From NCBI GenBank assembly GCA_002393165.1, contig DGIF01000058.1, positions 1 through 6,263 of the forward strand: DNA of 6,263 nt, in the 5' to 3' direction. The notes under the pieces are model-generated. The model was not told the origin of the DNA, did no database searches, and saw only the letters and a program-made list of their open reading frames with translations. A program made the position numbers and the translations under genes. Below, piece by piece: positions 1-5,629 of the stretch; within the stretch, counting starts at the first letter, position 1; each line of letters begins with the position of its first letter. The stretch is from Candidatus Saccharibacteria bacterium UBA3829 (GTDB lineage Bacteria; Patescibacteriota; Saccharimonadia; Saccharimonadales; Saccharimonadaceae).

Positions 1-2
1 TC

Positions 3-701
3 CCAGTCGCAAACGGCTTCGACCACTCATCCACCATCAAAACTTTGCGTCAGCTCGGTTTCAGAGAAGTTGCCCACGCTTCTCAGCCTAAGTATATGTT
101 CGCCCTCGACCTTAGGAACCGCACTAAGGACGAGCTTTTTAGCGACATGAAAAGCAACACCAGAAATCACATCCGGAAAGCCGAAAAGGCCGGCGTTACC
201 GTTCGCGAGCTGAAAAGGGAAGAGCTCGGCATCTTAAAACAAATCACCGAGTCCACCTCTGTTCGTCGCGGCTTCACCGATCGCCCACTCTCTTACTACC
301 AACGTATGTACGATCTTTTCTCGCCTCGTCATGAAGTAAAATTCCTCCTAGCAGAAGTAGACTCTACGCCTCTCTCTGCCGCTATGTTTATGCTTACTGG
401 ACACGAAGTGGTCTACCTCTTTAGTGGTAGCGACGAGAAATACATGAAGGAATACAACGCTCAATACCTTATCCAATGGGAAATTATCAAGTTTGCCGCT
501 TCTCACAACTATAAAACCTACAACTTCTATGGTATCCACTCTCTACCCACTCCAGACGCCCAGGACGGTATTTATGATTTCAAAAAAGGCTTCACCTCAG
601 AACAAACCGGCCGCGTTATAGAGTTGATTGGTACTTACGAGGCACCCTTAAACCCGCTCGTCTATAGACTTCATCATGCCCTTTCTAAGATTAAGCACTA
701 G
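3..701 (+). CDS. FemAB/FemX-family peptidoglycan bridge aminoacyltransferase, C-terminal part (5' end outside window)
   Basis: Proteins of this family are GNAT-fold transferases that move an amino acid from aminoacyl-tRNA onto the lipid II or peptidoglycan stem peptide on the cytoplasmic side of the membrane. The frame is open to the window edge and reads PVANGFDHSSTIKTLRQLGF, so the TTG at 45 is probably not the true start and the gene is 5'-truncated. About 232 residues are visible against roughly 330-420 usual for the family. Supporting motifs are the LRQLGFREV strand, the basic SNTRNHIRKAEKAGV segment typical of Fem proteins, and the C-terminal NFYGIHS and YDFKKGF blocks. Which amino acid is added cannot be read from sequence. 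It ends with TAG, and an 88-bp gap follows before the next gene, which has its own promoter. The FemAB family call is strong; the specific Fem/Mur type is unknown. Confidence 0.85.
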   Translation, partial: PVANGFDHSSTIKTLRQLGFREVAHASQPKYMFALDLRNRTKDELFSDMKSNTRNHIRKAEKAGVTVRELKREELGILKQITESTSVRRGFTDRPLSYYQRMYDLFSPRHEVKFLLAEVDSTPLSAAMFMLTGHEVVYLFSGSDEKYMKEYNAQYLIQWEIIKFAASHNYKTYNFYGIHSLPTPDAQDGIYDFKKGFTSEQTGRVIELIGTYEAPLNPLVYRLHHALSKIKH

Positions 702-723
702 TCGTGCTGGCACAAAATTCCCC

Positions 724-752
724 TTGCGCTTTTATTGGTAACTATGTATAAT
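724..752 (+). promoter_or_regulatory. Probable promoter of the surface-protein gene
   Basis: A perfect TATAAT lies at 747-752, with a weak -35 candidate TTGCGC at 724-729 and a 17-nt spacer. Transcription would start near 759, giving a leader of about 31 nt before the ATG at 790. No good Shine-Dalgarno sequence is present; the only purine runs are an AAGG near 770 and a poor GG just before the start. The -10 box is convincing and the -35 is not. Confidence 0.55.
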
Positions 753-789
753 AAAGCTAATACTAATTAAGGCATTTCTAGGCCAAACT

Positions 790-2628
790 ATGCGCACAAA
801 ATATGTCAATCTCTTAGCCGCAACGCTGTTTTCTATCACGTCTATCGCTGGCGTGGCATTGTCCAACATTCTCACCGAACGCGTCGTGGCGGATGAGAGT
901 AAAACCGCCATGGCGACCATCAATGTCTCGTCTGCTTGCTCTTTGCAGGCAGACATTACTACCCCGCACACCGCAGTCCTTGCGCCCGGTATCTATTCGG
1001 AATCAGTTCCAGACTACGCCAAAGGCATCGGCTCCACTACCTTCACGGCCTTTTGCAGTGATACTGGTGGATACGCCATCTACGTCGTTGGATACACTGG
1101 CGACATCGAGGGAGTCAATACGATGGTGGGGGACGCCACTGGGCTTACGATTGCTACTGGCACCGCTAAATACGGTGATGATTCACAGTGGGCAATGAAA
1201 CTAAGCAAAATCACGGACAGCTCCGTGTCGTATCTGCCAGACAATCTAAACATCCAGAATGGCTTCGGCTCCTTTCGCGCAATACCAAACAGCTACACTA
1301 AAGCTGTAACCTATTCTTCCCAGACGGACACAGTCAAAGGCTCCAAGATTGCTGCCACCTATGCTGTCTACATTCAGCCGGCCCAAGCCGCCGACACCTA
1401 TGTAGGTAAAGTTAAGTACACGCTTGTGCATCCAAATACCAACGACCCAAGTAGCTTTGTAGTGAACTTTTACGCTAATGGTGGTACTGGTACTATGAAC
1501 AGCCAGAAGATCACTAGAGGACAAGCTACTGCCCTAACCTCTAACTCCTTCACTGCTCCAACTGGCATGGCCTTCATCAGCTGGAACACTGCTCCAGACG
1601 GCAGTGGTACGTCCTACGCTGATGGTGAGCAAGTCACCAACCTAGCTGATGCTGGTGATACTATTACGCTTTATGCGCAGTGGAGAGAAATCATGACCTT
1701 TGACAAAGCCTATGCATTGGCTGGTAAGACCAAGCATAATGGTTACTATACTATGCAAGATGGTACTTCAGCTATATGCAACAATGTAGAGACTGGACAA
1801 ATTGGCACACTTATTGATACGCGTGACGATACCACTTATAGCGTCGGCAAACTCGCTGATAGTAACTGCTGGTTATTGGACAACCTAGCCCTAGACCTCA
1901 CTAACACCGACGTAAAAACCGCCATGCTTAATAGCGCTGACACTAAAACCAATGCTTCATACCAAACCCTTGGTTACCTATTTAACGGTGGCGGTACTAC
2001 TGCAGACCAATATCCCACCGCCAAACTCAATAACGTAGCCTGGACCAGCTCTGCCCAAAATTATTATGACGTCCCGATGATGGTGAAAAGTGGTACTTGT
2101 AATGATGCTTACTGCGTGAATGACCCCACAAGCGGTAACTGGTCCTACGATTCTACGACTCAAGCCACCATCAACAATTTGACCAGCTACGCCCAAGGTA
2201 AAATTGGTATCTACTATAATTATTGTGCTGCCTCCGCTGGCTCTTATTGCTACGCTTACGGTACCAACGTAGATAGCGCCGGCACCGCCATCGATGCTGC
2301 AGAAGATATCTGTCCAGCAGGCTGGCGCCTACCAACTGGTGGCCCAATCTCTACTTCTGGTAATAACAATGGCGGAGGCGAGTTCCAAAATCTATATAAC
2401 CAGTATAATAATGTGCAGGCTTTCCAAATCGCCCTCTCCACACCTCTTTCCGGCGACCTTGAGTACGGCGTAGCACACCGCCAGGGCAGTGGTGGCTACT
2501 TCTGGTCGTCTACCTATATGGATAACAACCATATGTACTACCTATATGTAGGCTCCAAGGTCGCTTATCCGCAGTACTACGTCAGTCGCTGGGTTGGTTT
2601 CACTATTAGATGTTTGCTGCCATCCTAG
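790..2628 (+). CDS. Secreted surface protein: signal peptide, N-terminal beta domain, InlB-type repeat, Fibrobacter-type paralogous domain
   Basis: This 612-residue protein starts with a Sec-type signal (MRTK, then a hydrophobic stretch to about residue 25, possible cleavage near VVA/DE at 35). Residues about 40-220 form a cysteine-containing domain, probably beta-rich, that ends in YVGKVKYTLVHP; I do not recognise its family with confidence. Residues about 224-298 match the Listeria/Bacteroides (InlB B) repeat, with the FYANGGTGTM start and the ITLYAQW end. Residues about 318-612 resemble the Fibrobacter succinogenes major paralogous domain: NCWLLDNL, CPAGWRLPT at 508, FWSS near 571 and a closing IRCL. 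There is no LPXTG motif or C-terminal membrane helix, so the anchoring mode is unknown. Paired cysteines suggest disulfides outside the cell. Codon choice uses more T-ending codons (GGT, ACT) than the ATPase gene. A role in adhesion to a host or surface is an inference from the domains only. Confidence 0.85.
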   Translation: MRTKYVNLLAATLFSITSIAGVALSNILTERVVADESKTAMATINVSSACSLQADITTPHTAVLAPGIYSESVPDYAKGIGSTTFTAFCSDTGGYAIYVVGYTGDIEGVNTMVGDATGLTIATGTAKYGDDSQWAMKLSKITDSSVSYLPDNLNIQNGFGSFRAIPNSYTKAVTYSSQTDTVKGSKIAATYAVYIQPAQAADTYVGKVKYTLVHPNTNDPSSFVVNFYANGGTGTMNSQKITRGQATALTSNSFTAPTGMAFISWNTAPDGSGTSYADGEQVTNLADAGDTITLYAQWREIMTFDKAYALAGKTKHNGYYTMQDGTSAICNNVETGQIGTLIDTRDDTTYSVGKLADSNCWLLDNLALDLTNTDVKTAMLNSADTKTNASYQTLGYLFNGGGTTADQYPTAKLNNVAWTSSAQNYYDVPMMVKSGTCNDAYCVNDPTSGNWSYDSTTQATINNLTSYAQGKIGIYYNYCAASAGSYCYAYGTNVDSAGTAIDAAEDICPAGWRLPTGGPISTSGNNNGGGEFQNLYNQYNNVQAFQIALSTPLSGDLEYGVAHRQGSGGYFWSSTYMDNNHMYYLYVGSKVAYPQYYVSRWVGFTIRCLLPS

Positions 2629-2652
2629 GCCTCGATTCTTTTATGTCTTTAC

Positions 2653-2680
2653 CGCCCTTAAACCCGGAAGTTGGGCGTTT
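2653..2680 (+). terminator. Weak hairpin downstream of the surface-protein gene
   Basis: CGCCC (2653-2657) pairs with GGGCG (2673-2677), and an inner AAC/GTT pair extends the stem across a 3-nt bulge. Only three T follow, so it is a poor match to an intrinsic terminator. Its right arm overlaps the tRNA-like hairpin at 2671-2690, and the two folds exclude each other. Confidence 0.25.
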
Positions 2681-2701
2681 CGAATCCCAGTCCATTCACC
2701 G
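2671..2701 (+). other. Possible tRNA 3'-end remnant (T-arm-like)
   Basis: TTCGAATCCCAG at 2679-2690 is the signature of a tRNA T loop and 3' stem strand, followed by TCCATTC-A-CC, which has the layout of an acceptor strand plus discriminator base. TTGGG (2671-2675) can pair with CCCAG (2686-2690), but the loop is 10 nt instead of 7. No upstream partner GAATGGA, D arm or anticodon arm is visible, so it is not a functional tRNA. It may be a remnant left by integration at a tRNA, or chance. Confidence 0.25.
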
Positions 2702-2705
2702 CCTA

Positions 2706-2714
2706 TGTTATAAT
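2706..2714 (+). promoter_or_regulatory. Extended -10 promoter of the ATPase gene, predicted leaderless
   Basis: TGT-TATAAT is a perfect extended -10 element (TG at 2706-2707, TATAAT at 2709-2714). No -35 box is evident at 17 nt, as is common for extended -10 promoters. Only 6 nt (TGACCC) separate the box from the ATG at 2721, so transcription should begin at or next to the start codon. This leaves no room for a ribosome binding site. Confidence 0.65.
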
Positions 2715-2720
2715 TGACCC

Positions 2721-5093
2721 ATGAAGCCAAACTCCACTTGGAAAATTATCGCGAGAAATACCCTTACCCTCTTTAACCTCGTGAATCTCGTTCTGGCCAT
2801 CATGGTCGCCCTGGTCGGCTCCTACAAAAACATGTTGTTCATTTTTGTCGCCATCGCCAACACCCTTATTGGCATCGTCAACGAAGTCCGCGCCAAAAAA
2901 ATCGTCGACAAACTAAAACTTCTCTCCGAACAGCACCCAAAACTCCTCAAAAACGGCCAAATCACCGAAATTGAGCCCACGGCTGTCCAGCCCGGCGATC
3001 TGCTCGTCCTCTCCCTGGGCGACCAAGTCATCTTCGACAGCGTCATCGAAGACGGCTCCTGCGAAGCCAACGAATCCTTCGTCACCGGCGAGCAAGACAG
3101 CATCGTCAAGCGAAAGGGCGACCACCTCACCTCTGGCTCCTTCCTCACCTCTGGCTCCGTCACCGTCAAAGTCCTCCGCGTCGGCGCCGACAACTTCGTC
3201 ACCAAACTCCAAACCGAATCCCAAGCCATCAAGACCGCAGACAGCAAGCTGTTCACCCTTATGAACAACATCGTCAAATACATTAGCTATACGCTTATCC
3301 CCATCGGCGCCCTCCTCTTCTGGGCCCGTTTTCGCACCGAAGCCGATACCGCCACCGCCGTCACCAGCACCGTCGCCGCCCTCATCAATATGATCCCAGA
3401 GGGACTCATCTTGCTCACCTCTAGCGTCCTTGCCCTCGCCACCATCCGCCTCAGCAAGAAAAAAGTCCTCGTCCAGGACCTCTACGCCATCGAAACCCTC
3501 GCCCGCGTCGACACCATCGCTCTCGACAAAACCGGCACCCTCACCACCGGCCGCATGACCGTCCACGACGTTATTTTGCCAGACGGCACTAGTGTTACGG
3601 ACTATAACACCCCCGCCCTAAAATCGCTTCTAAGCCCCCTAGTAGCCATTCTAAGCGCCCAAACCTCCGAAAACGCTACCATAAGCGCTTTGAAGCAAAC
3701 GTTCCTAAAAAGCCCCAAATTTCAGCTCACAGGCGAATTTGCCAAAATCGTCGACACCATCCCCTTTAGCTCCGACCGCAAACACTCTGGCATCGTCACC
3801 AAAGACGCCACTTATCTCATGGGCGCCATCGAATTCATCACCGACGACAAATCCCTCATCAAAAAGGTAAAATCCGCCTCCTCCGGCTACCGCACCCTAG
3901 CAGTTGTGAGGTGCGAAGAATGCCCTCATTCGAGGAGCATGTTTGGCAACGGGCCAAACACGGAGCGACTGAGCCCCGTAACGACGGGCGCGAAGGAGCG
4001 TTCCGAGAATGACAGGCATTTTCGCACCTCAGAACTGCTAGGTCTCATTCGCCTCGAGGATGAAATCCGCCCCACCGCAAAGAAAATCATCAACTATTTC
4101 TATAACAACAACATCGCCGTCAAAATCATCTCCGGCGACGACCTCGCAGCGGTCACCGAAATTGCCACCAAAGTCGGTGTCAGAGACCTAAAAGGTATCG
4201 ACCTCTCCACCCTAAAATCCAAAAACTACGCCAAACTCGTTAAGGATTACCAAATTTTCACCCGCGTCACCCCCGCCGAGAAAAAAGACCTTATCATCGC
4301 CCTTAAAAAGCAGGGAAATACCGTCGCTATGACCGGAGATGGCGTCAATGATATCCTCGCCATGAAAGAAGTCGATGCTTCACTAGCCATCGGCGAAGGC
4401 TCCGATGCTGCCCGCCGCGCCGCCAAGTTCGTCCTCTTAGACTCCGGTTTCGAAGCCGTCCCAAGCATCATTGACGAAGGTCGCCAATCCATCAACAACC
4501 TCGAACGCTCCACCTCTCTCTTTCTCGCCAAAACCGTCTACGCCAGCATCCTCGCGGTCGTTTTCGTCTTCCTTCCCTTTAGCTACCCATTTAAACCCAT
4601 CGAGATGACTTTGCTCAACTTCGCCTGCATCGGTTTCCCCGGTCTCGTCCTCTCCTTCGAGAAAAACACCGACCGCATCAAAAATCGCTTTGTCACCAAC
4701 ATCCTCACCTACTCCCTGCCTATCGGCCTCACCGTCTCGCTCTGTATGATTGCTCTCGCCATCATCGCCGGCATCAACAACTTCCCCCACTACGAACTCT
4801 CTACCGCCGCGGTGTTTATCACCTTTACCATTGACTTCATCCTCATCTACTGGGTCTCAAAACCCCTCAATAAACTTCGCAGTACTCTGCTCGCCGCCAT
4901 TATCGCCATCATAGCGGTCATCTTTCTCTGGCCGTTCACCAGGGACTTTTTCGAGTTCACCTTCCTCAGTCACAACGGCCTCATCATCTCACTATCAATC
5001 ATTGCCGCCGGCGTTGTCGTGTTCGGTATTTTGCGCCGCCAATTTGCTCGTTTTACGCCTCACTTACTGAAACGCAGTAGCAAAAAGCACTAG
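2721..5093 (+). CDS. P-type cation-transporting ATPase (CtpE-like), with an in-frame palindromic insertion
   Basis: This 790-residue membrane pump couples ATP hydrolysis to cation movement. Visible in order are M1-M2 (about 15-55), the actuator-domain TGE (122-124), M3-M4 (about 187-242) with PEGL at 226-229, the phosphorylation motif DKTGTLT with the acceptor Asp269, the N-domain near RKHSGIV, the P-domain SGDD (471-474) and TGDGVND (538-544), then five or six helices from about 599 to the end. The pattern is nearest to mycobacterial CtpE (a calcium pump). PEGL fits Ca-type pumps, but M6 (LNFACIGFPG) lacks an acidic ligand, so the substrate is open. An in-frame TGA at 2715-2717 and the promoter fix the start at 2721, leaving an unusually short cytosolic N-terminus before M1. 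Residues about 396-437, between GYRTLAV and LLGLIRLEDEIRP, come from a palindromic element. Codons are strongly C-ending. Confidence 0.92.
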   Translation: MKPNSTWKIIARNTLTLFNLVNLVLAIMVALVGSYKNMLFIFVAIANTLIGIVNEVRAKKIVDKLKLLSEQHPKLLKNGQITEIEPTAVQPGDLLVLSLGDQVIFDSVIEDGSCEANESFVTGEQDSIVKRKGDHLTSGSFLTSGSVTVKVLRVGADNFVTKLQTESQAIKTADSKLFTLMNNIVKYISYTLIPIGALLFWARFRTEADTATAVTSTVAALINMIPEGLILLTSSVLALATIRLSKKKVLVQDLYAIETLARVDTIALDKTGTLTTGRMTVHDVILPDGTSVTDYNTPALKSLLSPLVAILSAQTSENATISALKQTFLKSPKFQLTGEFAKIVDTIPFSSDRKHSGIVTKDATYLMGAIEFITDDKSLIKKVKSASSGYRTLAVVRCEECPHSRSMFGNGPNTERLSPVTTGAKERSENDRHFRTSELLGLIRLEDEIRPTAKKIINYFYNNNIAVKIISGDDLAAVTEIATKVGVRDLKGIDLSTLKSKNYAKLVKDYQIFTRVTPAEKKDLIIALKKQGNTVAMTGDGVNDILAMKEVDASLAIGEGSDAARRAAKFVLLDSGFEAVPSIIDEGRQSINNLERSTSLFLAKTVYASILAVVFVFLPFSYPFKPIEMTLLNFACIGFPGLVLSFEKNTDRIKNRFVTNILTYSLPIGLTVSLCMIALAIIAGINNFPHYELSTAAVFITFTIDFILIYWVSKPLNKLRSTLLAAIIAIIAVIFLWPFTRDFFEFTFLSHNGLIISLSIIAAGVVVFGILRRQFARFTPHLLKRSSKKH
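3896..4042. repeat. Palindromic element inserted in frame within the ATPase gene
   Basis: A 22-nt left arm (3896-3917) is the reverse complement of 4021-4042 with one mismatch. The pairing then continues inward with small gaps, aligning GAATGCCCTCATTC with its counterpart before the right arm, so each arm is about 35-45 nt. The interior carries two further hairpins: TGTTTGGC/GCCAAACA (3940-3947 with 3953-3960, 5-nt loop) and CCCGT/ACGGG (3975-3979 with 3984-3988). The core 3908-4030 is 123 nt, or 41 codons, and has no stop in the host frame. It encodes a charged, Arg/Ser/Glu-rich peptide unlike the surrounding protein. The minus strand begins its inner part with TGTCATTCTCGGAACGCTCC, similar in style to dispersed bacterial palindromes. 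Confidence 0.85.
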
Positions 5094-5100
5094 CCCGCCA

Positions 5101-5165
5101 ATATCACCACGTGAATATTTCCCGCGATGCATACGCTAGCCAACTTATATCACCACGTGAATATT
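5101..5165. repeat. Two direct copies of a 19-bp motif in the convergent spacer
   Basis: ATATCACCACGTGAATATT occurs at 5101-5119 and again, identically, at 5147-5165, a period of 46 bp. Each copy contains the palindrome CACGTG flanked by ATAT/ATATT. The second copy overlaps the rlmH stop codon (5164-5166). The sequence next to each copy also shares a GGCTAG-like patch on the minus strand, so this may be an old tandem duplication of the rlmH tail. Confidence 0.8.
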
Positions 5166-5175
5166 ACTCGTGGTG
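5151..5175. other. 7-bp hairpin over the rlmH stop codon
   Basis: CACCACG (5151-5157) pairs perfectly with CGTGGTG (5169-5175) around an 11-nt loop containing the rlmH TAA. It lies between two converging genes, which is where a shared terminator would be expected. Neither side has a T tract, so intrinsic termination is doubtful. One arm simply encodes the His-His-Glu end of RlmH. Confidence 0.35.
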
Positions 5176-5595
5176 GTACCTGCCACCCCGCGCGATTTCT
5201 TGTGCGCGATAAGTCTGCTCCATCACCATCACCCGTGCCAGCGCGTGCGGAAACACTAACTTCGAAAAACTCCACACCAAATCCGCTTTTTCGCGTACTT
5301 CCGGCGCAAATCCATACGCGCCGCCAATCAAAATTACCACCTCGCGAGACTCCAAAAAAGCCTTCTCTAGCTTTTCGGAATATTCAGGCGATGATATATT
5401 TGTGCCGCGTTCGTCACAACAGATTACAAACTCGTACCCGGAAAATGGCCAGCGCTTGAGATACTCATCGAGCTTTGGCTCTTCCATAAATACCCACTCT
5501 ACCGCGTAGGGCTTTCTTAAGCGCTTCTCATATTCGGCACAAGCCTCCGCCGCCCACCCCGCATTTTTCTTTCCTCCGGCAACAATCCTAATCAT
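5164..5595 (-). CDS. rlmH: 23S rRNA (pseudouridine-1915-N3)-methyltransferase RlmH
   Basis: RlmH is a small SPOUT-class methyltransferase that uses S-adenosylmethionine to methylate pseudouridine 1915 in helix 69 of 23S rRNA, on assembled 70S ribosomes. The 143-residue product is close to the usual 150-160. Visible family motifs are CDERG (the LDERG block), VILIGGAYGF (the GG-x-G cofactor loop of the trefoil knot), SFSKLVFPHALARVMVMEQTYRA and the C-terminal YHH. The common Asp of GGADG is Tyr here. The start at 5595 is the first ATG after a strong -10 box, 6 nt away, so the mRNA is predicted to be leaderless. It lies 26 bp after tsaD on the same strand and converges with the ATPase gene. Both neighbours on this strand act on translation RNAs. 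Confidence 0.93.
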   Translation of the reverse strand: MIRIVAGGKKNAGWAAEACAEYEKRLRKPYAVEWVFMEEPKLDEYLKRWPFSGYEFVICCDERGTNISSPEYSEKLEKAFLESREVVILIGGAYGFAPEVREKADLVWSFSKLVFPHALARVMVMEQTYRAQEIARGGRYHHE

Positions 5596-5601
5596 GCCCT
5601 A

Positions 5602-5629
5602 ATTATACCATCAGTGCCAGCTTATTCAA
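5602..5629 (-). promoter_or_regulatory. Promoter of rlmH, overlapping the tsaD stop, predicted leaderless
   Basis: On the minus strand TTGAAT (5624-5629) is followed after 16 nt by TATAAT (5602-5607), preceded by TGG, which makes an extended -10. Six nt (TAGGGC) separate the -10 box from the rlmH ATG. The -35 overlaps the last codons and stop of tsaD (5622-5624), so rlmH can be transcribed independently of tsaD. The geometry is the same as at the ATPase gene. Confidence 0.7.

Noticed and set aside
694..708. AGCAC/GTGCT hairpin over the FemAB-family stop codon as a terminator
   Set aside because: The stem is only 5 bp and no T tract follows; it could easily be chance.
2913..3566. Long open frame on the minus strand under the ATPase gene (Asp/Gly/Glu-rich product)
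   Set aside because: It is the antisense shadow of a strongly C-ending, GC-rich coding region; composition is low-complexity and no family is recognisable, while the plus-strand frame carries all P-type ATPase motifs.
3908..4030. Group I/II intron or intein in the ATPase
   Set aside because: It is far too short, has no splice-site residues or intron core, and stays open in the host frame, which fits a translated palindromic insertion instead.
5127..5459. Plus-strand open frame opposite rlmH
   Set aside because: It overlaps clear RlmH motifs on the other strand and its product has no recognisable domain.
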